Positions 36,851-44,205 of a stretch of 64,000 nt of DNA are shown one piece after another (position 1 is the stretch's first letter; the number at the start of each line of letters is the position of its first letter). The stretch is from Bradyrhizobium manausense (GTDB lineage: Bacteria; Pseudomonadota; Alphaproteobacteria; Rhizobiales; Xanthobacteraceae). The notes beneath the pieces are model-generated. The model saw only the letters and a list, made by a program, of their open reading frames with translations. It was not told where the DNA came from and did no database searches. A program made the translations under genes and the position numbers. The stretch covers positions 441,315 to 505,314 of the forward strand of contig NZ_LJYG01000112.1 of NCBI RefSeq assembly GCF_001440035.1, written 5' to 3'.

Positions 36851-37387
36851 ATGGACACGAGCGCACCGATCAATCTCCGTTACGAGGACATCGCGCTCGG
36901 CGCGGAGTTCGAGACCGCCGTGCACACCGTGACCGAGGCTGACATCGCAGTCTTCGCCGACGTCACGCGCGATCACCACCCGCTCCATATCGACGGCGCC
37001 TATGCGCGTTCGCGCGGGTTTCCTGCCGTGATCGGCCACGGCCTGTTCGGCCTGTCGCTTATGGAGGGGCTGAAGTCGGAGCTGAAGCTGTACGAGGAGA
37101 CCTCGGTGGCCTCGCTTGGCTGGGACGAGGTGAAATTCAAGGGGCCAATCGTGGCCGGCGACAGCCTGCGCGTTCGTTTCCGCTTCGTCGAGAAGCGGCC
37201 GACCAAAAATCCTCAACGAGGAATCGTCGTGGAGGCGCTCGACTTGCTCAACCAGCACGACGAGGTCGTGACTGCGGCGCGCCACATCTCGCTGATCCTC
37301 ACCCGGCAAGCCGATCGCGGTGCCGGCTGCCACGTGACAACGACGGAGCCTCGGACCGGAGACGGCTCAACTGCCACCCACGATTGA
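36851..37387 (+). CDS. MaoC-family enoyl-CoA hydratase/dehydratase
   Basis: A 178-residue hot-dog protein with the hydratase motif VTRDHHPLHIDGAYARSRGF, in which the catalytic Asp and His are present. GHGLFGLSLMEGL and the overlapping VKFKGPIVAGDSLRVRFRF complete the fold. About 25 tail residues (from ILTRQADRG) have no clear counterpart. It follows the CoA transferase by 8 bases and probably hydrates the enoyl-CoA made by the dehydrogenase. Confidence 0.9.
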   Translation: MDTSAPINLRYEDIALGAEFETAVHTVTEADIAVFADVTRDHHPLHIDGAYARSRGFPAVIGHGLFGLSLMEGLKSELKLYEETSVASLGWDEVKFKGPIVAGDSLRVRFRFVEKRPTKNPQRGIVVEALDLLNQHDEVVTAARHISLILTRQADRGAGCHVTTTEPRTGDGSTATHD

Positions 37388-37400
37388 CAGGAGTACCTTG

Positions 37401-38237
37401 ATGCGACTTCCAGAAACCTTCTCCGCCCTCGCCCTTCTGGTCGGCCTGACCCAGGCCGTCGGTGCCCAGACCTGCACGCCGAAAGTGCCGGCGTCGAGCC
37501 TGATCGAAGCGCCCAAATGGCAGATGTCGATCAACCCGACCTTGCCGCCGCAACAATTCGTCGACGACAAGGGCGAGTTGCAGGGCCTCAACGTCGAGCT
37601 CGCCCGCGAGATCGCCAAGCGCATCTGCGTCGAGCCGGTGTTCCTGCGCATGGACTTCCCGCCCATGATCCCGGCGCTGCGCTCGGGCCGCTTCGACGCC
37701 ATCAACACCGGCCTGTTCTGGACCGAGGAGCGTTCGAAGATGCTCTACCTCGTGCCTTACGCGCAGCAGGCGATCAGCATCTACACCGACCCCTCCTCCA
37801 GCCTGAAGCTCGAGAAGTTCGAAGATCTCGCCGGCCGCGTGGTCGGGGTGGAATCGGCGACTTACACCGAGCGCAAGGCGCGTGAATTCAGCACGGCCAT
37901 GGAGGCCAAGGGTCTCAAGCCGATCGATCTGCGCACCTTCACCACGGTAACCGCGACCTCGGCAGCGCTGCGCGCTGGCCAGCTCGAGGCCGCGCTGAAT
38001 ATCAACGAGACCGCAAACTCGCTGGAGCAGAAGGGCATTGCCAAGATCTGGGTGCGCGACATCGCCGGCACCGACATCACCTTTGCTTTCCGTGACAAGC
38101 TGCTCGCGCAGGCCGCCGCAGATGCGCTCACCGCGATCCGGGCCGACGGCACTTACGACAAGCTGTTTGACAGGTTCGGCATGACTAAGCTGAAGGCGAC
38201 GACGTTCGCCATTCGCGGCGAGGGGCCGACGAATTGA
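37401..38237 (+). CDS. Polar amino-acid-type solute-binding protein (receptor 2)
   Basis: A 278-residue periplasmic family 3 receptor with a Sec signal (FSALALLVGLTQAVGAQ). It shares INPTLPPQQFVDDKGELQG, RMDFPPMIPALRSGRFD and TGLFWTEERSKMLYLVPYA with 26101-26937. No permease or ATPase follows on this strand, so it probably docks to the importer in the leftward operon, widening its substrate range. Start ATG 37401 has GGAG upstream; a TTG at 37398 is just before it. Confidence 0.9.
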   Translation: MRLPETFSALALLVGLTQAVGAQTCTPKVPASSLIEAPKWQMSINPTLPPQQFVDDKGELQGLNVELAREIAKRICVEPVFLRMDFPPMIPALRSGRFDAINTGLFWTEERSKMLYLVPYAQQAISIYTDPSSSLKLEKFEDLAGRVVGVESATYTERKAREFSTAMEAKGLKPIDLRTFTTVTATSAALRAGQLEAALNINETANSLEQKGIAKIWVRDIAGTDITFAFRDKLLAQAAADALTAIRADGTYDKLFDRFGMTKLKATTFAIRGEGPTN

Positions 38238-38340
38238 CCGGCCTGCGCCACCTCATGTGTGGCCGCGCACATACGAGCGACCGAATTGGGGAGTGCGCGC
38301 GGCCTTCCGGAAACTGGCGCGCCAGGTCCGCCGTAAGAAT

Positions 38341-38496
38341 ATGTCAGAGAGCTTCGTCGTTGTAAGGAGCCATATGAGCGGCTTCAAGACGCCGAAGGCC
38401 ATCGTGTTCGGACCGATCCCGAAGACGTCGACCGGCAAGATCCAGAAATTCCTGCTGCGCAATCTGGTCGACTCCGCGAAGGCGATCTCGGCTTGA
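38341..38496 (+). pseudogene. C-terminal remnant of an AMP-forming acyl-CoA synthetase
   Basis: About 50 residues match only the end of the AMP-binding_C domain: MSGFKTPKAIVFGPIPKTS followed by TGKIQKFLLRNLV, with the conserved Lys in STGKIQK. The main adenylation domain is absent, and the upstream 38238-38340 codes nothing similar. It is a scar of a deleted CoA ligase at the end of the rightward operon. Any translated peptide would be inactive. Confidence 0.8.
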
Positions 38497-38586
38497 GCCA
38501 TCATGAAACGGTTTCGAACGCCGCCACCGTGCTGAGACGTAGCACATCGCAGGCAGGCACCCCGCGTCGCGCTCCTTCCCTCCACT

Positions 38587-38621
38587 GCCCGGAGCTCTCA
38601 CGAGCTCCGGGCTCACTTTTT
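38587..38621 (+). terminator. Rho-independent terminator of the rightward operon
   Basis: A perfect 11-bp stem, GCCCGGAGCTC and GAGCTCCGGGC, with the loop TCAC, followed by TCAC and a run of five T. It lies 90 bases after the CoA-ligase fragment. The 38497-38853 gap holds no other feature that I can support. Confidence 0.92.
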
Positions 38622-38853
38622 GCAGGCAGCGACCCATTCGGCGCGATGACGGCGATCCCAGCGTCAGTATCTTGGCGACGCCCGGTGGCATGGGCGGCAG
38701 GTCAACGCACGGGTCGAGGTCCGCCAGGCGCTCGCGCCGGTCACTAATCAGCTGGCTCGATTGTGGTTCAAATACGTGCGAGATATGTCACTCGGCAGAG
38801 ACAAAGATCTCTTCACGACCGGCCGGTGTCCTCCAGCCCTGCGCGCCTCGCGA

Positions 38854-39417
38854 TCAGAAAGATGATCGGAGGAGACGGCTATCGCTCGAGACGTGATCCT
38901 TTTCCTCGATCGTCTTGCCGTCCACCGTTGGCGCAAGATCTGCGACAGTCCCCTCCAGGATCGTGGCCACCTCCAACAGTGAGATCACCAGGCGTGGCAT
39001 GCGCCGGAGTTTCTCTTCAACAGCAACCGCGCGGAGATCGTTCATCGACTGCCCACCGAGCAGGCGCCATCCCCCAAAGGCGATCTCGCGGACATTGCCG
39101 GAGAGGTGTCCCACTGATGACAACGACTGCTTTGATTCAAGCAAGAGCTCGTCAGCCATGCGATCCATCACTTTGATCACGGCAATCGCATCCCGCGCGA
39201 CACTAGCGAGACTATCCCCATGGCCATTGTGCTTGCCGGATTTACCGAGGCTCGCCCAAAGCGCGATGGCCACAGATCGATTATGCAGTTCGGAAAGTCG
39301 GGCCACAAGCGTCGAGAATCGCGACCGAGCGGTTCTAACAAGTGCTTCCAGCAATGACAGGTTGGCCTGCATCGATGCCGATGCGGCCTTCGACCTGATG
39401 AGTGTGAAGTACATCAT
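38854..39417 (-). CDS. Hypothetical protein, partly duplicated at 42650-42911
   Basis: A 187-residue reading frame beginning at ATG 39417 with GGAG 6 bases upstream. It is mostly helical, with LEALVRTARSRFSTLVARL and later RRMPRLVISLLEVATILEG near the C-terminus; no known domain. The end block matches the frame at 42650-42911 (RLVISLLEVATILEE), which supports coding on this strand. Upstream, at 39461-39520, another frame reads DQSWLKTFKR, like the N-terminus of the second copy (QPWFKVFKRNL), so this copy may itself have lost its real start by frameshift. Moderate confidence. Confidence 0.5.
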   Translation of the reverse strand: MMYFTLIRSKAASASMQANLSLLEALVRTARSRFSTLVARLSELHNRSVAIALWASLGKSGKHNGHGDSLASVARDAIAVIKVMDRMADELLLESKQSLSSVGHLSGNVREIAFGGWRLLGGQSMNDLRAVAVEEKLRRMPRLVISLLEVATILEGTVADLAPTVDGKTIEEKDHVSSDSRLLRSSF

Positions 39418-39738
39418 TTGCTCCAGAGGCGCCCTGCGATCACGGCAATACAACTCTAGATTACAGAAGGGCAGCGCGCTTGAACGTCTTGAGCCACGAT
39501 TGATCAATGCACGCCTCGAAAGCTGATCCCGCTAAATTAGTCCGCCAGCATCTTGCCAGCCGATCGCCCGCGCCGCAGCGGATTGACGGCCTGGCAAGTT
39601 CGGACCGCAAAAAACATGATATGCACCAACCTCGATGGTGAGTTTTCTCTCGCACGCATCGCCAGCGAATGGGGTCTATCGGCAGCGCATTTTGCCCGCG
39701 CCTCCGAAGTCAGCACGGAGACACCGCCACATGTGGGC
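38905..39738 (+). repeat. Degenerate duplicated block, copy A ([hypothetical]-[AraC])
   Basis: This stretch matches 42690-43720 in the same order and direction, in pieces: the end of the hypothetical gene, a linker where both copies read GCGCTTGAAC..CTTGA.CCA, and the AraC DNA-binding region. Copy A keeps the longer hypothetical gene but has lost about 190 residues of AraC. Confidence 0.6.
39553..39738 (+). pseudogene. AraC-family regulator fragment
   Basis: RPRRSGLTAWQVRTAKNMI, SLARIASEWGLSAAHFARA and TETPPH follow the first helix-turn-helix of the intact AraC gene at 42974-43879 (SLARIASECGLSAAHFARA). The ligand domain and second helix-turn-helix are missing, and homology ends near 39738. 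A decayed paralogue. Confidence 0.75.
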
Positions 39739-39918
39739 TGCGCCGGCCGACGAGCTGTCACTGCCCCTCTCTTCGAAAGCTATTTAATCCTATCATTGCC
39801 CGGCCTAACCGCTTGAAAATACTGGATAGGAAGAGCACCTTGCGCATGAATCGCCTATCGCGATCCAAACATTTCCGTTCAGCCCTCCTCGCGGAGGCAG
39901 CGCTCCCAATGAGGCCAT

Positions 39919-40662
39919 ATGGCTGCCATGTCTGCCGACAAGCTCAAGCTGTTTCGCATCCGCCGCGCGCCAAAAGGCGGCCGCAAGGCTGCGGCGCCGG
40001 GCCCTGACGTCGAAGAAAAGATCCTTGATGCGGCGGAGTTCGTATTTGGGCATTTCGGCTTCCGGGGGGCGACGACTGCCCTGATTGCCAAGAAGGCCTC
40101 GATCGCAAAACCCCACATCTATTACTATTTTGAGGACAAGGAGGATCTCTACCGCGCGGTGCTCGAACGTGCGATGAACATGTGGGCGCGGGATATGGAC
40201 AATCTGGACATGACGTCCGACATCCAGACCATTCTTATCGGCTACATCCACAAAAAAATCGATTTCTCGCGAGATCACCCTCATCTGTCGCGCATCTATG
40301 CAAACGAAATCATCAGCGGCGCACAATTCATCGGCAGCTTCATCGAGAAGGTCTCAACCCCATTGCTGCTCGATAAGGTCGCGACGTTGGAGCAATGGGC
40401 GGCGAGCGGGTCCATTCGCGCGATCAGCGCAGTGGATCTCTTTTTCTGCATCTGGGCAATGACGCAGGCTTATGCCGATTTCTCGAGCCAAATGATCATC
40501 ATGAAAGGCAAGCGGCAGCTGGAGGATGCGGATTTCGATTCCGCAAAAGCGACCATCGTCCAGCTCGTTCTTGGCGGCCTCGGGCTTGAGAAGAGCGACA
40601 AGCCGACGAACCGGCTCCCGCCGAGCGGGCCACGGCAAGGCCGGGCACCTAAGGCACGATGA
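39919..40662 (+). CDS. TetR-family transcriptional regulator (RutR-like)
   Basis: A 247-residue protein. The N-terminal helix-turn-helix is GFRGATTALIAKKASIAKPH with the typical IYYYFEDKEDLYRAVL. The C-terminal ligand domain (FSRDHPHLSRIYANEIISGA) resembles that of RutR, the uracil-responsive regulator. It sits before an NCS1 nucleobase permease on the same strand, the usual setting for control of nucleobase use. GAGG precedes ATG 39919; ATG 39928 is an alternative. Confidence 0.88.
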   Translation: MAAMSADKLKLFRIRRAPKGGRKAAAPGPDVEEKILDAAEFVFGHFGFRGATTALIAKKASIAKPHIYYYFEDKEDLYRAVLERAMNMWARDMDNLDMTSDIQTILIGYIHKKIDFSRDHPHLSRIYANEIISGAQFIGSFIEKVSTPLLLDKVATLEQWAASGSIRAISAVDLFFCIWAMTQAYADFSSQMIIMKGKRQLEDADFDSAKATIVQLVLGGLGLEKSDKPTNRLPPSGPRQGRAPKAR

Positions 40663-41052
40663 AAACTGGATGAATCGTCATCGCGCCTTCGGTTGTCGTC
40701 TGCGCACGAGATCCACGCAAGCGCATTCGGCGTTTGTCGCGAAGGAAGATTGCTTCGCTCCTTTCGGGACCATGCTTTAGGCCCTTGCTCGGCCGCGCGC
40801 ATCCCCGGCCCTTCAAGACTTTCCCTCGACAAACGTCACTTCGGCGCTCACGGCCGACCGGTTACTCTACCTTTAGTTGTTCGCTCAGCTCGCGTCAAGG
40901 GCTAGAGGCGGGCCATGAAAACCTTATTGTAAAACTATTTTATCGAACGTAAAATTATTTTATCGATCGTTACAGAGATGGCATGTTGCTTGCTTCGATC
41001 CGATCGCCTCGCATGGTGCGGGCCCTCGTCAAACAAACATTGGAGAGAGGAT
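40663..41052 (+). promoter_or_regulatory. Promoter region of the NCS1 permease gene
   Basis: A 390-base gap with no supported gene. Its last 130 bases are much richer in A and T than the rest of the window and hold the tandem repeats annotated separately. No riboswitch fold was recognised. Confidence 0.5.
40929..40966 (+). promoter_or_regulatory. Tandem 18-bp repeats upstream of the permease, candidate operators
   Basis: GTAAAACTATTTTATCGA (40929-40946) and GTAAAATTATTTTATCGA (40949-40966) differ in one base and are 20 bases apart, two helical turns, so both sit on one face of the DNA. Each contains the dyad TAAAA-N3-TTTTA. Likely regulator sites, perhaps for the adjacent TetR protein. Confidence 0.65.
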
Positions 41053-42534
41053 ATGACGTCCAACAGCGGCGACGTTCCCGCGCTGGTCATTATCGGTGCT
41101 CATCCCAAGCTCTATAATCACGACCTTGCTCCGACCGCGCCCGAGGGACGAACATGGGGATTATTCAGCCTGTTCGCGATGTGGATGTCGGATGTCCACT
41201 CGGTTGGCGGCTATACCTTCGCCGCAAGCCTGTTTTTTCTCGGCTTGACCGGATGGCAGGTTCTTATCTCCATGACGGTCGGCATCACGGCGGTCTACTT
41301 CCTAATGAACCTCATTGGCCGCCCCTCTCAACGATACGGCATCCCCTTCCCGGTCATGGCGCGCGTGTCGTTCGGGGTAATGGGCGCCAATCTCGCCGCC
41401 ATCGTGCGAGGCGTCGTCGGCATCGTCTGGTACGGCGTACAGACCTACTTCGCCTCGAAGGCGGTCCAGGTCCTCATCATCACTTTGGCACCTTCAGCAG
41501 TCGATCTTACGCACAACAGCATTATCGGCCTGTCCACCCTCGCCTGGTTCAGCTTTCTGTTCATGTGGCTGTTCCAGCTTATCATTTTCCTGAGCGGCAT
41601 GGAGCGCATCCGCCGCTTCATCGATTTCTGCGGACCGGTGGTCTACGTTGTCATGCTGGCCCTCGCGGTCTGGATGCTGTGGCAGACCGGCTTTTCGAGC
41701 CTGTCGCTTCAGCTCAGCCCACCCGCGGCATCGAATGCGGCAACGATTGGGGTGATGGCCAATGCCGCAATGCTGATTGTCGCGTACTTCTCGGCCCTCC
41801 TGCTCAATTTCGGTGACTTCGCCCGGTTCGCCAAGAGCGAGGACGCCATGAAGGCAGGAAACCTGCTCGGCTTGCCGGTCAACTTCCTGGTGTTTTCGAT
41901 CATCACGGTCATCGTGACGGCCGGCACTCTGAACGTGTTCGGGGAAGCGATCATGGATCCAGTCCTGATCGTCGAGAAAATCGGCAATCCCATCGTCGTC
42001 ATTGTGGGCTCGATCACGTTCATCGTTGCGACCATGGGCATCAACATCGTGGCGAACTTCGTTTCCCCCGCCTACGACATCTCCAACCTCAATCCGGAGC
42101 GCATCAATTTCAAGATGGGCGGCCTCATAACGTCTATTCTGTCAGTGCTTGTATGTCCCTGGCTGTTCGTGGCGAGCCCATCGGCCATCACGCTGTTCGT
42201 GAGCATCTTCGGCTCAACGCTCGGACCGATGTTCGGCATCATGGTCGCCGACTACTACCTCGTGAGAAAGCAGATCGTGAGAGTGGATGACCTCTATACG
42301 ATGTCGCCGAGCGGAGCATTCCACTACGACGGCGGCTGGAACTCCAGGGCGTTGATCGCGCTGGCACTATCCGGGGTCCTGTCGATTGGGCTGTCCCTGT
42401 TGGGTGCCTACGGACTGATCTTCAACGTCGGAGACTGGGGATGGCTCATCGGAGCTTGTGTCGGAGGAACGATCTACCGAGCGCTATCGAAAGAGCAGGA
42501 CTCGGTCCCCATCGTCGTCGGGGCAGGTGAATGA
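41053..42534 (+). CDS. NCS1-family nucleobase/allantoin/thiamine permease
   Basis: A 493-residue membrane transporter with about 12 helices. Family landmarks: LYNHDLAPTAPEGRTWG before helix 1, MWMSDVHSVGGYTFAASLFF in helix 1, the loop FPVMARVSFGVMGANLAAIV and WYGVQTYFASKAV. NCS1 proteins carry uracil, cytosine, allantoin, hydantoin or thiamine with a cation; the substrate cannot be fixed here, but the RutR-like neighbour suggests a pyrimidine or ureide. GGAGAGAGG lies just before ATG 41053; the frame to 40978 is not conserved. Confidence 0.92.
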   Translation: MTSNSGDVPALVIIGAHPKLYNHDLAPTAPEGRTWGLFSLFAMWMSDVHSVGGYTFAASLFFLGLTGWQVLISMTVGITAVYFLMNLIGRPSQRYGIPFPVMARVSFGVMGANLAAIVRGVVGIVWYGVQTYFASKAVQVLIITLAPSAVDLTHNSIIGLSTLAWFSFLFMWLFQLIIFLSGMERIRRFIDFCGPVVYVVMLALAVWMLWQTGFSSLSLQLSPPAASNAATIGVMANAAMLIVAYFSALLLNFGDFARFAKSEDAMKAGNLLGLPVNFLVFSIITVIVTAGTLNVFGEAIMDPVLIVEKIGNPIVVIVGSITFIVATMGINIVANFVSPAYDISNLNPERINFKMGGLITSILSVLVCPWLFVASPSAITLFVSIFGSTLGPMFGIMVADYYLVRKQIVRVDDLYTMSPSGAFHYDGGWNSRALIALALSGVLSIGLSLLGAYGLIFNVGDWGWLIGACVGGTIYRALSKEQDSVPIVVGAGE

Positions 42535-42588
42535 CGGCCCTCTTCGCGGACCCACCGCCGACCCGGCGGCGTCCGGGAAGAAACTTCA

Positions 42589-42616
42589 GCATGCGCGTTC
42601 GACCGAACGCGCATGC
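42589..42616. terminator. Perfect 28-base palindromic hairpin after the permease gene
   Basis: GCATGCGCGTTC (42589-42600) pairs exactly with GAACGCGCATGC (42605-42616) across GACC. A smaller CCGCCG-ACC-CGGCGG hairpin precedes it at 42555-42569. There is no T-tract, so termination would be Rho-assisted or bidirectional. It lies 55 bases after the permease stop. Confidence 0.6.
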
Positions 42617-42649
42617 AAGATTGAGACGAGCTCGTGATCACCTCAGCAG

Positions 42650-42911
42650 CTACTGCCGATTATCCGCTCGTTCTGCGGTTTTCAGTGGATGCAGATCGTT
42701 GACCGCTTCTTCCAATATGGTCGCGACCTCCAGCAGCGAAATCACCAAGCGCATTATCCGCTTGAGATTGTCCTCGTCAGGAACGGCCGGCGGAGCGCTC
42801 GGTTTCCGCTCGCCCGCCGAGCGCTGTCGTCCGAAGTCGATCCTGCGGATCCGCGAGGTTGCGCTTGAACACCTTGAACCAAGGTTGAACGAATCGCGCC
42901 TGCGAAGACAT
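42650..42911 (-). pseudogene. Frameshifted remnant of the duplicated hypothetical gene
   Basis: From ATG 42911 the frame reads SQARFVQPWFKVFKRNLADP and stops after 44 codons. A second frame then carries KRIMRLVISLLEVATILEEA to the stop at 42650. The second part matches the end of 38854-39417 and the first matches the peptide upstream of that gene. The middle of about 100 residues is missing. Not functional as it stands. Confidence 0.55.
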
Positions 42912-43720
42912 GCGGCGGCAGAGCTGGTCGCAGACTGCGCCAAACGGCTCCGGCGGCGCTCCGGGAGCGAACCATGATCAATGCTGGCCGCTACGGAGAT
43001 CGCTTCGCAAGACTATTTCCCATGCTCCGGCAGCCGAACACCGGAACAGTCAAGTCGCTACAGAAGGGAGCGTTCGCCGCCGTCCGGATAACATATTGCG
43101 GGGCGGTCGGTGATCCGACATTGCCATCCCCCGCCGACGAGGCTTTTGGGCTTTGCGTTCGGCTACAGCATCAGAGAGGCGAGATATGGGTGGACGGCCG
43201 GCATATGCGCAAGGGCGCCTTGAAGGACGAGACAACCGTCTACGATCTGCGATGCGAAACGATCATTCACTTCCATGACCCATTCGACTTCCTGTACCTC
43301 TATCTGCGCCACAACGCGCTAAGTGACCTTGCGACCGAGCTTGACCTTGGTCGCTTTCAATATGACGTCGTGGCCGGTGCGAACCTCCTCGACCCTGTCC
43401 TTGCACATTTGGGCCGCTGCCTGCTGCCGGCCTTGGAGAGACCTCAAGAGGCGAACGAGCTGTTCATCGGCTATGTTTCGATGGCTCTTAATACTCATTT
43501 CCTCCGCAAATACACGATCAGTCGACCTGGCAACCGCCCTTGCCGCAGCGGATTGGCGCCATGGCAGCTTCGGACCGCGAGGGCACTCATCCGCGCGAAT
43601 CTGGACGGCAAAATGTCACTGGCACGGATCGCGAGCGAATGTGGCTTGTCAGCTGCCCACTTTGCGCGCGCTTTCAGGATCAGCATGGGAGCCCCACCGC
43701 ACCGGTGGCTGATGAATCAA
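42690..43720 (+). repeat. Degenerate duplicated block, copy B ([hypothetical]-[AraC])
   Basis: Direct counterpart of copy A (38905-39738). Here the AraC gene is complete and the hypothetical gene is broken, the reverse of copy A. The TetR and NCS1 genes lie between the two copies. Confidence 0.6.
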
Positions 43721-43879
43721 CGCATCGAGCAAAGCAAGGCCTTGCTGCTGGACTCGACGTTGTCGCTGACGGAAATTGCCATCAAATGCGGCTTCGCCGA
43801 CCAGAGTCACTTCACCAGATCCTTCTCAGCGGCGCTTGGCGCCACACCAGGCCGCTGGCGACTGATCCGGAAGACCTAA
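42974..43879 (+). CDS. AraC-family transcriptional regulator
   Basis: A 301-residue regulator with an N-terminal ligand-type domain (no strong family match) and a C-terminal AraC double helix-turn-helix: SLARIASECGLSAAHFARA, then MNQRIEQSKALLLDS and SLTEIAIKCGFADQSHFTRS, ending in FSAALGATPGRWR. GGGAG lies 6 bases before ATG 42974. Target unknown; the NCS1 permease upstream and the frameshifted amino-acid dehydrogenase downstream are candidates. Confidence 0.9.
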   Translation: MINAGRYGDRFARLFPMLRQPNTGTVKSLQKGAFAAVRITYCGAVGDPTLPSPADEAFGLCVRLQHQRGEIWVDGRHMRKGALKDETTVYDLRCETIIHFHDPFDFLYLYLRHNALSDLATELDLGRFQYDVVAGANLLDPVLAHLGRCLLPALERPQEANELFIGYVSMALNTHFLRKYTISRPGNRPCRSGLAPWQLRTARALIRANLDGKMSLARIASECGLSAAHFARAFRISMGAPPHRWLMNQRIEQSKALLLDSTLSLTEIAIKCGFADQSHFTRSFSAALGATPGRWRLIRKT

Positions 43880-44205
43880 AGCGCGCCGCCAGATCCTCAT
43901 CTCCATCCATCGGAAGACCGGCGTCTGCATGCCCCGGCCGCAAACGAGAAGCGGCTCGATCGCGGGCATCAATGGCTCCGGCCGCACCTGAAGGATTGCG
44001 CCACCTGACAACGAGAGCTGAATTGAACCGTCGCCCCATCTAACGCAGCGTCGGGGTCGTGTGATGTATTTGGCGGCGACCTGGGCGCGCGCCAGCGGTA
44101 AAGGCGGCGCGCCCGGTCACGCTCGAAGCAGGCTTGCATGCCGACACTCGACCGGGCTGACTTTCTCATCATCCCATCGAACGAAAGTGCTCCTCGACCG
44201 ACCAC
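43880..44205. other. Intergenic region between convergent genes
   Basis: A 326-base gap with no supported gene; it contains only the imperfect hairpin at 44078-44118. Confidence 0.4.
44078..44118. terminator. Imperfect GC-rich hairpin between convergent genes
   Basis: GACC-T-GGGCGCGC (44078-44090) pairs with GCGCGCCC-GGTC (44107-44118), one bulged T, and inner GCC/GGC can extend the stem. No T-tract. Probably a bidirectional terminator for the AraC and DadA-like genes. Confidence 0.5.

Noticed and set aside
38915..39526. A 203-codon + strand frame overlapping the hypothetical gene
   Set aside because: Conserved helical block and ribosome site support the - strand instead.
40663..41052. Riboswitch upstream of the NCS1 permease
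   Set aside because: No TPP or purine riboswitch core could be found; the repeats look like protein sites.
42531..42977. A 148-codon + strand frame between the permease and AraC genes
   Set aside because: The - strand frames show paralogy with 38854-39417, and the + product is Arg-rich without motif.
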